The position numbers and the translations under genes were made by a program. From Lacrimispora xylanisolvens (GTDB taxonomy: Bacteria; Bacillota; Clostridia; Lachnospirales; Lachnospiraceae), in NCBI GenBank assembly GCA_017084465.1, contig CP070896.1:2035001-2099000 (forward strand): a DNA stretch of 64,000 bases. Direction: 5' to 3'. Numbering within the stretch: position 1 is the first letter of the stretch; each line of letters begins with the position of its first letter. The notes under the pieces are model-generated. The model had not been told where the DNA came from. It made no database searches and worked only from the letters and a program-made list of their open reading frames with translations. Positions 40,917 to 51,361 of this stretch are shown piece after piece.

Positions 40917-41849
40917 TTAATAGCCGCAGGTCTTCTTTACTCCCTCAGAAAAGCTTACACGAGGAGAAAATCCTGTATTTTCCTCCAGCTTACTAATGTC
41001 CGGAATCAGATTTGCAAGCCCCTCTGCATTGGGACGTCTTCTTCCATAGCTGTAGCTGCCATGAAATCCCATGGTTTCATACATCTGCCGTATGTATTCC
41101 CGCAAGGGCTTTGTTTCCCGTTCCGGCGCTGCTACATTATAAATTCCGGAAACCGATTCTTTTTCCTGTTCCATTAAAAGTATCAGCGCCCGGACACAAT
41201 CCTCCAGATATAAAAAATTCCACATTTGGGTGCATTCCCCGAGGGAAATGTATTCTCCTCTTGTAAATGCCCTTAAACAGCTTTCCACCAGAGACCAGGG
41301 ATGATCTCCCGGTCCGTACACGCTGAAAATCCGGGCATGGATATACTCCATGGAAGATATCCCTTCCTGCTGCCACTGGTTCGTCTTTTCTGTTGCCTGT
41401 TTTAAAAAGTCCAGCTTTGCTTTACCGTATTCAGAAACCGGGCTGCAGTCACTTTCCTCAGAAAGGGGGCCTTTGTGAATTCCGTATTCCGCCTGAGAAC
41501 CGCTAAAGAGAAAACGGCTGCAGCCTAAACGTCTGGCTCCCTCTAATGCCTTTAAAGCGTCCACCACATTCTTCTGCTGGACTTCCCGTTTCATCCGGTT
41601 TTCACTTCCGGATCCATCCCAGCCAAAATGGTAAAAAGCCTGACAAGGCTCATCAATTATCTGATCCAGTGTATCAAGCTCACCAAGTTCCCGTTCTATT
41701 ATTAACAGACCTTCCTGATTAGACGGAAGATATCTTAAATTCTCCGAACCGGGGCGAACCACCGCATATACCCTGCTGCCCTGCTTTAAAAGGCGGTTCG
41801 CCACAGCTCTTCCCAGGAAGCTGGTCGCTCCTGTTACAACAACGTTCAC
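40917..41849 (-). CDS. NAD-dependent sugar epimerase/dehydratase
   Basis: 310 residues of the extended SDR type. The cofactor motif is VVTGATSFLGRAVANRLL; the Ser region is FLFSGSQAEYG, and the Tyr-Lys pair is in YGKAKLDFL. HARIFSVYGPGDHPWSLV is a typical substrate-side block. Likely acts on a nucleotide sugar: epimerisation, reduction or dehydration cannot be separated by eye. Confidence 0.88.
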   Translation of the reverse strand: MNVVVTGATSFLGRAVANRLLKQGSRVYAVVRPGSENLRYLPSNQEGLLIIERELGELDTLDQIIDEPCQAFYHFGWDGSGSENRMKREVQQKNVVDALKALEGARRLGCSRFLFSGSQAEYGIHKGPLSEESDCSPVSEYGKAKLDFLKQATEKTNQWQQEGISSMEYIHARIFSVYGPGDHPWSLVESCLRAFTRGEYISLGECTQMWNFLYLEDCVRALILLMEQEKESVSGIYNVAAPERETKPLREYIRQMYETMGFHGSYSYGRRRPNAEGLANLIPDISKLEENTGFSPRVSFSEGVKKTCGY

Positions 41850-41873
41850 CTTATTTCCTCCCTGTATAAAAAT

Positions 41874-43807
41874 CTAGTCCCTGATCCGGGGAATAATCAT
41901 ATTCCGGTCCATCTCTTCCTCGGAAAGGAACGGAGACAAATCCTCTAAGGGAGGAGAAACCATGGTTCCATCGGGAAGCCGCTTTGCCGCCGATTTGGGT
42001 TCAAAATTCTGATCTCTGCTGACAAATACTTCACAAATCACCGGTCCGTTTAAAGACATGGTACGAAGGAGTGCCTGGTCAATCTCACCGTTGTGGTGAG
42101 CACTGACATAGGGATAACCGTATGCAGCAGAAAGTTTCTCCATATCAGGGAAGCTTAAATCTCTGCTGTCATCTCCGATTCCCACAAGCGGTTCTCCAAA
42201 ATAATTCTTCTGGGTCTGGCGAATGGAATGATACCCCCCGTTATTGATTACAAATATCTTAATGGGAAGGCGATGATGTATAATTGTCTGCAGTTCCTGC
42301 AGATTCATCTGGATACTTCCGTCTCCTGTTACCAGAATAATGTCTTCTCCCGGATCGGCCTTGGAAATACCAATGGCTGCAGGAAGATCATATCCCATGG
42401 AGGCCACAGCAGAATTGGAAATAAAGCGCTGGCCCGGTTTTATTACATAAGCATGACCGCCTACCACACAGGCTGATCCATTGCCAACCACAGTAATCCT
42501 GTCCTCAGGAAGGCGGGAGCTCAGTTCCTTTATAAATGCATAAATGTTTACTTCCTTGTGTTCATCCTGGCTGTAGTGCCTTGGAAGAACCACCGGATAG
42601 GTCTCTTTCCACATGCGGCATGTCTCATTCCAGGTAAGGGAATCAATCCCTGTTCCGCCTTGAAAGAGAGGATCTTCCCTGGTTGCCATAAATTCGTGAT
42701 CTAAAAGATCTTCCATCACTGCCAGCAGATCTTTCACATCTGCATGAATCCGCATATCGGAATGTACCGATGGTTTCTTTAACTCCTCGGGATCAATATC
42801 ATTTACAATCACATAAGCCTCTCTGGCCCAGGTCGCAAAATTATATCCAACCTGACGGATGCTTAAACGGCTGGCCAGGGAAAGCACCAGATCACTGTTT
42901 TGAATGGCAAAATTACCGGGACGGTCTCCCATTCCACCACCTCTTCCGGTATAAAGAGGGTGGGCATCATAGATGCAGTCCAGACTGTTCCAGCCGGTTA
43001 CAACAGGAACTCCCAGCTTTTCCGCAACACGCATAAATGCATCATGGGCCTGTCCGATGCGAATACCATTCCCTGCATTAATCACGGGGCGGGAGGCTGC
43101 TTTTATCTTTAAAAGGATCTCACGTACTGCATTCTTATCCGGCTCAGGGGGGAGTATCTGACGTTTCTCCAAGACCGCTTTCGTCTTCAGTTATTTTGGC
43201 ATCACTGGCAGAAACCCAGCCGTCTCCACCATTTTCATAGTTTTCCGGGTCAAAGCCAACGAGATCGTCGGTTTCTACGTAAGCGCCCTGCACATTCAGG
43301 GGGGATGTCTAACCAGGCAGGTCCCGGACGGCCGGAATACGCAAGATAAACTGCCTTTTCCAGACAGTAGCGGATTCGCATGGGATCAATCACCATCTCG
43401 CTGTATTTGGTCATGCAGTCAACTGCCTTTGTAATGTCAAATTCCTGATCTCCCATGGCACGGATTCCTACGCCGGACCATCTGGCTGTGGTATCGTAGC
43501 GAACCTGTCCTGACAGAATCAGCATGGGAATGGAATCCAGCCAGCCGCCTAAAACTCCGGTTATGGCATTGGTACCCCCAGGGCCTGTGGTAACACAGAC
43601 AGCGGCTATCTGGCCCTTGATTCTGGCGTAGGATTCGGCAGCAATGGCGCATGCCTGCTCATGATGGTTATAGAGACAGGTAAGCCCTTCCTGATGTCCC
43701 AATGCATCGTTTAAATGCATGGCACCTCCTCCTGTTACCGTAAACACCTGGGAGATCCCAAGCTCCACCAGCCTCTGGGCTATATAATTGGATATTTTCA
43801 TTCTCAT
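41874..43807 (-). CDS. ThDP-dependent enzyme, acetolactate-synthase-like, in a sugar cluster (two frame breaks)
   Basis: About 640 residues. The N-terminal PYR domain has GISQVFTVTGGGAMHLNDAL and the catalytic Glu in NHHEQACAIAAESYARI, with TTGPGGTNAITGV. The central domain includes RPVINAGNGIRIGQA. The C-terminal PP domain has ASMGYDLPAAIGISKA and GDGSIQMNLQELQTIIHHRLP for ThDP/Mg binding. Breaks near 43318 (six Cs for five) and 43165. Relatives in polysaccharide clusters (YerE type) attach a two-carbon branch to a keto sugar; here that is inference. First gene of the operon. Confidence 0.87.
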
Positions 43808-44205
43808 GTTATTTTCTCCTTTATTAAGGAATGGTAATTATCTGTCTGTGATTATACCACACCGTACTTTATTTTCCTATTAAAGTTTTCTTACTTTCTA
43901 AAAGCTTCCATTTTTCCCAAAAAACATGCTTTCTTTGGCAACTTTACCAGTTATGTAACCTTTGTTTCCCCGCTCAGCCTTATTTTACTGGCAACTGTCG
44001 GTACTCTCAGCGTTACAGCGTTTTGGCGCATTCCGGGTAACCCCTGCCTGTCAACAACTTTTCTCCTGTTCTGTTAGCTCCTTCCATATCTGCCATCAAA
44101 CCACACTTTCTTTGTTCCTTTCATTTACGTTATAATCGCAGAGTAATGCAACTATGGATTTTCGGCCACGATAAAACTTACTGCAAAAAAGGAGAGAACA
44201 TATTT
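43808..44205. promoter_or_regulatory. Divergent intergenic region between the glycan operon and the wall-binding protein
   Basis: About 400 bases without a gene. An extended -10 (TG-G-TATAAT, at 43851-43856 on the minus strand) lies 44 bases before the ThDP start, which has AAAGGAG. On the plus strand TATAAT (44131-44136) with a weak -35 precedes the wall-binding gene. Nothing recognisable in 43870-44100. Confidence 0.6.
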
Positions 44206-45553
44206 ATGAAAAAGCAAATTAAATTGATGGCTGTATTATCCGCTGCCGGTATTTTAACTGCAGCTGCCCCACAGATGGGCATCTTAAACACAGCCTCTAC
44301 TGTCTATGCCAAGGCAACTGGCTGGGTAGAAGAAAACGGTACATGGAAATTCTATGAGGAGGGTGATTACTACGCCACTGATTCCTGGAAGAAGTACGGA
44401 GAAGACTGGTATTACTTAAATGAGGATGGCGAAATCGCTGTTGGTCAGAAAGTTGATGAGTACTATGTAGACGAGAGCGGAAAGAGAGTATCCAATTACT
44501 GGGTATCTGTTACCAATGACAGCTACTGGGACTCCCCCTGATTCACCGGAAAATTACTGGCATTATTATGGAAAAGACGGAAAAGAAGTCGTTTCCAAAT
44601 GGCAGAAGATCAACGACAACTGGTATTATTTTGACGAACAGGGTCAGATGCTTACCGGCAAAGTAGAAATCGCAGGTTCTACTTATTACCTGGGTAATGA
44701 AAACGACGGCGCACAGAAAACAGGCTGGTTTGAGCTTGAAAGTGCGAAAGAAGATTCCGACCATACAAATGCATGGTACTATTTTGACAAAGACGGCGTT
44801 ATGGTTAAAGATCAGGTAGATAAAAAAATTAACGGTTCCTACTTCACCTTTGTAAATGGCGAAATGCAGACCGGCTGGTACAAACTTCCTGTAACAGCAA
44901 CTCCTTCAGAAGCGGCCGAAAATACTGACAACAAGACTTCCGCAGCAGGCTATCAGTACTATGATGAGAGCGGTGCAAGAGTCGATGGCTGGAGAGAAAT
45001 CGAAGGCATCGAGGGCATCAGCGCAGAAGGCGAACAGCACTGGTTCTTCTTTAAAAACGGTGCTCCTTACTTTGCGAAAAAGGGTATTGAATTATTCACT
45101 GTAAACTCCCAGAAATATGGATTTAATACAAAAGGTGAAATGCAGACCGGTCTTAAGGTTGTAAATCTGGAAGACGGAAATACTGCAAACTTCTATTTCG
45201 CAGACAACGGCGTGATCAACACTGGAAAACAGTCCATTACGAATGAAGATTCAGGCGATAACCAGATTTGGTACTTTGTAACTTCCGGAAGCAAGAAAGG
45301 TCAGGGCTTCCACGGTATTCTTGACGATACTCTTTACGAGTATGGTTTAAGAAAACAGGCAGATGCGGATTTAAGAGTTGAGGCATTTACTCTTAACGGT
45401 AAAAACTATCTGGTGAATACCAATGGTGTTCTTCAGAAAGCTTCCTCCACATCTAAGTCCACAGCAAAACCAGAGCTTGGCGCAGGCTTCAGAGATTTCA
45501 AAGACACCAATGAAAAAGTTTATGTTGTTGATGTAAATGGTATTATTCAGTAA
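44206..45553 (+). CDS. Secreted cell-wall-binding repeat protein (frame broken near 44540)
   Basis: About 449 residues. The signal peptide is MKKQIKLMAVLSAAGILTAA, cleaved near VYAKA. The rest is CW_binding/choline-binding-type repeats of ~20 residues, such as GTWKFYEEGDYY, DWYYLNEDGEIAVGQ, NWYYFDEQGQMLTGK, AWYYFDKDGVMV and GYQYYDESGARVDGW. No catalytic domain is visible. Removing one C from the run at 44532-44536 joins the frames (DSPDSPENYW). The start has AAAAAAGGAG upstream. Probably binds wall glycans made by the neighbouring cluster. Confidence 0.88.
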
Positions 45554-45593
45554 ATAGAACACCTTTATAAATGAAACATCCGTTCAATTGCCA

Positions 45594-45625
45594 AAAAGCC
45601 CGCAGTGTAACAGCTGCGGGCTTTT
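45594..45625 (+). terminator. Terminator after the wall-binding protein
   Basis: AAAAGCCCGCAG pairs with CTGCGGGCTTTT around TGTAACAG. Confidence 0.93.
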
Positions 45626-45782
45626 ATTTGTTTTTAACAATTATAAGAGTTGTAACTATACAAAATGCCTAAATAGTAATTTTTTTATCGATATTAAGGT
45701 TTTTGCGTTATATTTTTGTCGATTTAACGTTATATATATAGGAGTAGATTGTTTATCAATCTATAAAAAAAGGAGGAGACCA

Positions 45783-46190
45783 ATGAGAGAACTGTCCGTG
45801 TACTATTGTTCCAAATGCGGGTATTATGGTTATTATCAGCTGGAGAGGAATGCGGTATGCCCAAAGTGCAAGGTGGACATGCTTGCTTTGTCCATCAGCT
45901 ATCAGGCTTTCATGGATTTGTCCTGTGAAGAAAGGGACGAATTGCTTTCCTCTCAAATCATTGCTTCATCGTCTCCCTATGTAAAGCGCATTCTTGTGCC
46001 TCACAAAGTAAATAATAACCGGGAAATCATTGCCCGAATGGGAGACCGCATCACCGAACTGGAGATTGAAAATGAAAAACTGAATAAAACCATTGAATGG
46101 ATGCACCAGACAATTTGGGAAATGGTACGTAAAAACAAAGGATTAAATATAAGTGATCAGGATGAATCCCGTAAGGGGATTGATCCCTGA
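45783..46190 (+). CDS. Zinc-ribbon plus coiled-coil protein, unknown function
   Basis: 135 residues, preceded by AGGAGGAGACC. YYCSKCGYYGYYQ and VCPKCKVDML supply two CxxC pairs near residues 9-32, a zinc ribbon. The C-terminal ~45 residues (ITELEIENEKLNKTIEWMHQTIW) form a predicted coiled coil. The ENEKL segment resembles the small protein encoded opposite at 46388. Upstream is an AT-rich leader with a TTTGTCGAT site (45715-45723) resembling a Spo0A box and a repeated CGTTATAT. Confidence 0.75.
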   Translation: MRELSVYYCSKCGYYGYYQLERNAVCPKCKVDMLALSISYQAFMDLSCEERDELLSSQIIASSSPYVKRILVPHKVNNNREIIARMGDRITELEIENEKLNKTIEWMHQTIWEMVRKNKGLNISDQDESRKGIDP

Positions 46191-46243
46191 CAGGGACATT
46201 CCGGGAGTGCCCCCCTGCACTCCTTATCCATCCCCCTGTCAGG
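46186..46243. terminator. Nested hairpin shared by two convergent genes
   Basis: CCTGACAGGG pairs with CCCTGTCAGG, and inside GGAGTGC pairs with GCACTCC around CCCCCT. Stop codons of both flanking genes lie in the outer stem arms. T-rich sequence follows on the right. Confidence 0.75.
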
Positions 46244-46388
46244 CGATTTTGTCAGTACTTATGTAACGTCCGATCAATCTGTTCAGCGTCTGATTCAACC
46301 TTTCAATCACTTTATGGAGTCTCGAATTTTCTTCCATCAGCTTCTCATTCTCCATCTCTACAATCCGCAGTTTCTCAGCATCTGTCAT
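46239..46388 (-). CDS. Small coiled-coil protein, unknown function
   Basis: 49 residues from the ATG at 46388, which follows AAGGAGGGGGTATCTTT; an in-frame ATG 13 codons upstream is less likely. The sequence EKLRIVEMENEKLMEENSRL and VIERLNQTLNRLIGRYI is nearly all heptad helix. It resembles the C-terminal helix of the convergent 135-residue protein. A TGTCGAAT site (46472-46479) precedes it. Confidence 0.6.
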   Translation of the reverse strand: MTDAEKLRIVEMENEKLMEENSRLHKVIERLNQTLNRLIGRYISTDKIA

Positions 46389-46785
46389 AAAGATACCCCC
46401 TCCTTCTTCTGCTTTTCTTGTAATCAATATAAGTCCTTTCTAAGTGTTTGAAAAGTGAATTTTATCGCATTATTCGACATTTTTCACTTTATTTTAGTCA
46501 ATTTAATCAATTAATCTATGATAATTTCAAGAAGTACTACATATGCCCTGTTGATATCAGTCTGGTACTAGATATGCGATTGCCTTCAATCTTATATTGT
46601 CGACATAATTGATATTAATTATAAAGGTTTTTCCGATAATTTTTTAATTTATCACACGCTCTTTTGATCTCGTCAGATTTTTCACATATATAATGCCATA
46701 TATCTATTTATTGATTACCCAACTTCAATAAGCCGGCACTGAGTCCGGCTGAAAAAAGAGGTTTAATTTTTCTGTAGTATCCTGC
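46389..46785. other. AT-rich intergenic region with Spo0A-box-like sites
   Basis: About 400 bases without a credible gene. TGTCGAAT (46472-46479, minus) and the palindrome TTGTCGACA (46597-46605) resemble the Spo0A box TGTCGAA. A hairpin AGCCGG/CCGGCT (46732-46751) lies just past the HTH gene and may terminate it. Confidence 0.45.
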
Positions 46786-47458
46786 TTACGAGCTTTTAAG
46801 CCTCGTCATGAGAAGAGGGAGTTTAAGCTCGTCTAGCACTTCATTAATATGAAACAGCACTGGAACAGTCCCATCCACCTTTCTGTCACCGGAAAGGAAC
46901 CAGCAGACAACTGCATCATTGGGAAGAGATGCAGACAACGCGTATCCCGCTTTTTTAAGCAGATGCTGTATTTCATCAATTTCTAGACCAAGAGAAATGG
47001 CAATCGCCAGCAATGTCTCCTTTGACGGCTGTCTATAGTTCTTTATGTATTGCAGCATCCGCTCACTGACATTAGCCGCGTCACAGATGGACTTGCACCT
47101 TCCTCTCCTGCCATTTAACAATTTTCTGAAATACCCGCTAAAATCATGATCACTGCTTAGTGAAAGACCTGCCTTATTAGCCAGAAGCTCGGTTTCTTCT
47201 GCTGTTAAATGAAATATCTCTGCACAAGAGGCGATCAGCTGTATCTTGGACTGCCTTGTCTGGGTGCTGCATGGGTGATTCTTCCACCAGGAAACAGCCT
47301 GTTTATTAACCCCCCAGTTTCTGATAGACCTCCTCGAGAAGCCTTAAATCATTTGTTTTCTTATAGTCTTTGGCCAGATTATTTAATGCAGTGTAGAAGC
47401 TTTCTTCCAGTATTACGCCATGATCATCCAGCCATTGTCTGGTTTTTTCATAATTCAT
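46786..47458 (-). CDS. Helix-turn-helix (XRE-like) protein (frame broken near 47310)
   Basis: About 223 residues when joined. The N-terminal part from the ATG at 47458 (after AAGGCGGGGG) reads MNYEKTRQWLDDHGVILEES and continues to VYQKLGG. One extra base then joins VNKQAVSWWKNHPCSTQTRQ, and a DNA-binding-like domain has CDAANVSERMLQYIKNYRQP with LLAIAISLGLEIDEIQHLLK. Such XRE-like proteins with C-terminal extensions are common regulators in Lachnospiraceae. Target unknown. Confidence 0.65.
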
Positions 47459-47515
47459 TTCATTCCCCCGCCTTCCTTAAATGGCTATTTCATGTTGTTT
47501 TTTTGCACAAAAAGA

Positions 47516-47545
47516 AGCCAGCTGATTTATTACTATCAACTGGCT
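47516..47545 (-). terminator. Terminator after the permuted NlpC/P60-like gene
   Basis: AGCCAGCTGAT pairs with ATCAACTGGCT; on the minus strand TTCTTTTT follows. Confidence 0.75.
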
Positions 47546-47659
47546 ACATTATATCTGCAATTTTTTTATAGGTGGGGTGATATCCTTATGATGCAAAAAA
47601 TCGCCGCAACTAGTAAATCAGTGGGGTAAACGGTTTATCACATGTTATCAGAAACTACA

Positions 47660-48607
47660 TTAACCCTGATAACCGTCATAATCAACCGTGCCGATGCAGG
47701 TTAGATTTAAGGTGTTTTTTAACAAATCTCCCGGAGAGATGAAGTATTCATACATATCTTTTAGCTTTTGTAAATAAGGTACTGCATCATTGTTACCACC
47801 GTCTGTTCCACTGGAAAAAGTCTTAACAAATTGAATGCAAAAACGGGTTACTTCTATAATAAGGTCATCCGACAGTTCATATGAAGCAGAACGATCCATT
47901 TCATACTGATTCTTACTGAGTGCTTCATATAACTGGTCGATTGCGTCATCCACATTTTCATCAGATACAAGATTGTTTTCCACACCTGCCTGAAATATAC
48001 GGTTGTTATAGCTGGAAGGATCTTTTTGTATGATTTCAATAATCCGATCAAGCAGAGGAAAGCCTGGAGTTCCCTTTAATTGAATCTCATACTCATCTCC
48101 CGCTTCCTTATAACAATGATAAGCAAACTGGGAGCACATCATCGCTTCTCTGCCCTTGTATATTAAGGCATCTTCCAGTTCCATTAAGATACCCATGGAA
48201 AGCTTCACAATCCTTGTTACAAGGCCTTGAAGCCCTGTGTCACCCAATATGTTGTTAGTGATACAATAAAGACCGATAAAGGGAAGCTGGGCATGTGCAT
48301 AGGGCAGCTTCTCACTGACATAGCGGGCTGCGATATCAATGACTGGCTGGCAATTGTTATTCCCTGGATTTAACCGCATCACATAGGCGGTTCTTGCTGT
48401 TCTGGTGAGGATGGTATCCTCGAGCGCATTGGGGGGCGTTTCCTCGATCACAGTTCCTACAGGCTTGTCCGGCCCGCAGCTTAAGGCGGTATGGCTTACT
48501 TCTGATCTGGTAACCCAGGCAATAATTTTAGATATCTTTTCGTTATTCGGCTCCAGTAAAAGGATATCTCCTGCCTTTAGTTCACTTACTCTGACTTTTT
48601 CACCCAT
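47660..48607 (-). CDS. Permuted NlpC/P60-like (YiiX/DUF830-type) protein
   Basis: 315 residues. The order is circularly permuted papain-like: LKAGDILLLEPNNEKISKII with the His in SEVSHTALSCG comes first, and the Cys in EAMMCSQFAYHCYKEAG comes after ~120 residues. Such proteins are amidases or lipid-acting hydrolases. No signal peptide is visible. The C-terminal ~110 residues are helical and unfamiliar. It lies 17 bases after the LytTR regulator gene, so it is probably in the same operon, and may be its output. Confidence 0.75.
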   Translation of the reverse strand: MGEKVRVSELKAGDILLLEPNNEKISKIIAWVTRSEVSHTALSCGPDKPVGTVIEETPPNALEDTILTRTARTAYVMRLNPGNNNCQPVIDIAARYVSEKLPYAHAQLPFIGLYCITNNILGDTGLQGLVTRIVKLSMGILMELEDALIYKGREAMMCSQFAYHCYKEAGDEYEIQLKGTPGFPLLDRIIEIIQKDPSSYNNRIFQAGVENNLVSDENVDDAIDQLYEALSKNQYEMDRSASYELSDDLIIEVTRFCIQFVKTFSSGTDGGNNDAVPYLQKLKDMYEYFISPGDLLKNTLNLTCIGTVDYDGYQG

Positions 48608-48624
48608 CGTATTTTCCTCCTGAA

Positions 48625-49356
48625 TTAATTAAAATATTGTTTCAGTTCTTTAACCTTATTCCGACTAACCAGTATCACATCGGAAATGTCTTTAAAATAC
48701 ATATCATAGGTATAGTTAATCCGCGGCCGGAACCGATCTGCTCTGGATAAATTAGCCAGATAGCATTTATGAGTGCGGAAAAATGAATTCTTCTTCAGCT
48801 TCTCCTCATAAAAATTCAGAGTTTTATTTCCACGGAATACGCGATCCCTGGTATGTATCATACACCCCCCCTGTAATGCTTCTATATAAAATATATCAGC
48901 CGCCGGTATCAGAACAATGTCTTCCTCGTTAAACCCACAGATCATATCTAAATTATAATCATATTGCCCGCTGATCTCCTGATACACATTTTGTCCGGTG
49001 GTGGTAGTCTCTAATTTATTCAGGCATTTAAAAAGCCTTTCTTTCGTATAGGGTTTTAGCAGATAATCCACTGCATTCAGTTCAAATGCCTTTGCTGCAT
49101 AACCATTGTATGCCGTTACAAAACAGATTTTAGTCTTAGGGTGAAGGCTGCTGATTTGCTCTGCAATGTACATGCCATTAATTCCCGGCATGTCTATATC
49201 CAAAAACAACAGGTCGCAGGGGTTCTTTAATAAATATGCCAGCCCCTCTCTGGAATCAGAAAATGCACCAGCAAGAGTAAATTCCTCTTTTTTCTTCAGT
49301 AACTCCGTAAGATATTCAATTGAATTTTTTTCATCGTCAATCATCACAACCTGCAT
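48625..49356 (-). CDS. LytTR-family response regulator
   Basis: 243 residues. The receiver domain has VVMIDDEKNSIEYL, the phosphoacceptor Asp in LLFLDIDMPGINGM, and later Thr and Lys in VTAYNG and LLKPYT. The C-terminal LytTR DNA-binding domain covers EDIVLIPAADIFYIEALQGG and NSFFRTHKCYLANL. Partner of the kinase just upstream, with which it nearly overlaps. Confidence 0.94.
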   Translation of the reverse strand: MQVVMIDDEKNSIEYLTELLKKKEEFTLAGAFSDSREGLAYLLKNPCDLLFLDIDMPGINGMYIAEQISSLHPKTKICFVTAYNGYAAKAFELNAVDYLLKPYTKERLFKCLNKLETTTTGQNVYQEISGQYDYNLDMICGFNEEDIVLIPAADIFYIEALQGGCMIHTRDRVFRGNKTLNFYEEKLKKNSFFRTHKCYLANLSRADRFRPRINYTYDMYFKDISDVILVSRNKVKELKQYFN

Positions 49357-49365
49357 ACCTGCACA

Positions 49366-51251
49366 TTACCCCCTCTTTGGAATCTGAAAGCTGATTTTCG
49401 TTCCCTTTAAGCCCTTGCTTTCAATGACCAGTCTGCTTTGAAAACATATGTTAAGCCGGTAATTAATATTGCTGATCCCAACACCGCTTTTTGAGGTGCT
49501 GCTTTTTGGAGCGTTGCTTTTTGGAGTGTTACTTTTATCAATGGTCTCAAGTGTTTCCGGGCTGATCCCTCTGCCGTCATCCTCTACACTGATTACCAAC
49601 CTGTTGTCACCGGCCTCCATGACCCGTATCAAAATATTCAGTTCACCAGACTTATATCCATGCTTGATGGAGTTCTCCACCAGCGGTTGAATGGTTAGTG
49701 GAAGAATGTCATTTGAGAGGAGTTCATTCGTTGCATCGATCTCAAGCTTTAAGGCACCATTCATTCTTACATTTTCCAGTTCCACATATGCTTTTACCAG
49801 ATCCAGCTCTTCCTTTAACTGATAAAGAGTATAGGTTCTGTAATCAAATCTGTATTTTACCCTTAGAAAGTCTGACAGGCACATGAGCATGTTTTTTGCC
49901 ATATTCACATTGGTGTCCATAAGGCAGTATATGTTGTGGAGAATATTAAATAGGAAGTGAGGGGAAATCTGCGCCTGCAAAGAAGCAATCTCCATCTCAT
50001 GGGCAAGTTCCGACTGGCGGAAGGTATCTTCCACATTGACTGCCAGAACATATCCCTGGCCAAGGAGGAAAAAAAGCACCCCAAAGTAGTAGAAATTAAA
50101 ATCGCTTAAGAATTTCACATCAATATTATGCTGAATATCCATGATCTGCAGGACACACGATGCAAGAAATACGCAATAGCCCAGAAAACCGGGCCGGCAT
50201 TGGGTTTTTTCAACTGGAACGCCCTGGCAATTTTAAAAAAATAACAAAGCGCATTTATAAATAGAATCGGTATGAATACCATATCGTCATATAAAACCGG
50301 CATAACCGGCAGACAAATAAGAACTGCAGTATAGAAAAAATCAAAAAACTTTAAAAAGCGAAACGGGTGGTTTTTCCCCAGCTCCGGGTACATGCTCCAC
50401 AGATAAAACTGAATGGAGGTGATCTGAACCATGAACGACACATACTCTATCTTTAGGACTGTATCAATGGTGAGAAGTGGAAAAATACTGACCAGACTCT
50501 CGCCGTCTATTATAGAAGCAGCAAACAGCACAGAAATACAAAAAATCCATAGATAAACAGACTGGGCTTTTTTATTCAGGCACCAGTTAAAAACATACAA
50601 ATAGCACGCCATTCCGGCCAGAATGCCTATAAATCCGATATTTTTCATCAGGTTAATAAGGTGAAAGCGAAACAGTGGAACCTGTTTCCCAATATAAACT
50701 GGAAGGACAATTCCCCCATTGTTACAATGAAAATTAGATACCTTAATTTTAATTACGAGGTTGTTTTGATCTGCATTGAAGTAAACAAATCGAGGAGCCC
50801 AGCTGGAAATTTCCGAATCCTTATCAGATCCAATTTTCCCGTTATCAACAATTTTTTTATCATTTATGTAAAGCTCATATGCACTGGAAACATAGTTAAG
50901 CTCCATACAATATTCACCGGGCGAGGGTAATTTTACACGCAGTTCATATACGCCTATGCCATGTTTACCCAGCTTTTTTCCGTTTATTAACTTTCCCCGC
51001 CAGGATCCAGGAACCTCGATGCTGTCTGCTGTCTGGGAACCGGTATCTTCTAATGTACCTTCATAAAATTTCCATACACCATTTAACTGAACAGCCCTCT
51101 TCTCCAAATTCTCTTCTGACAGGTTTAAAAAACCATCCGCTATCGGATAAGAAATATATTGATTCCGGATACTTAACAAACCTGATATGAGGCAGACTGA
51201 TAGAATTAAAAATAACAGGGCTTTTCTGTTCTTCTTGTATTTTTCTTTCAT
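49366..51251 (-). CDS. 7TM-type sensor histidine kinase, LytS/AgrC-like (frame broken near 50150)
   Basis: About 628 residues. After one membrane helix, an extracellular beta-sandwich (ELRVKLPSPGEYCMELNYVS; YELYINDKKIVDNGKIG) resembles the carbohydrate-binding-like 7TMR-DISM sensor. About seven helices follow. The frame breaks before IMDIQHNIDVKFL. The kinase core has the phosphoacceptor His in AQISPHFLFNILHNIY, N box LVENSIKHGYK, and G boxes DDGRGIS and GVGISNINYRL. The ligand may be a wall or glycan fragment (inference). The ATG at 51251 is chosen; GTG at 51290 is possible. Confidence 0.88.
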
Positions 51252-51314
51252 TAATTGTTTAATTCTTCCCCCGGATCTGTTGTCGATCACGCATTAAATT
51301 TATGCATTTTTTTC

Positions 51315-51343
51315 ATTTTACTATTTATGGAAAAATATAGCAA
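51315..51343 (-). promoter_or_regulatory. Likely promoter of the two-component operon
   Basis: TTGCTA (51338-51343), 17-base spacer, TAAAAT (51315-51320). Confidence 0.5.
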
Positions 51344-51361
51344 TAGCCCCCCTAATATCTT

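Noticed and set aside
43900-44100. c-di-GMP riboswitch upstream of the wall-binding protein
   Set aside because: GC-rich fragments are present but the conserved core does not match on either strand.
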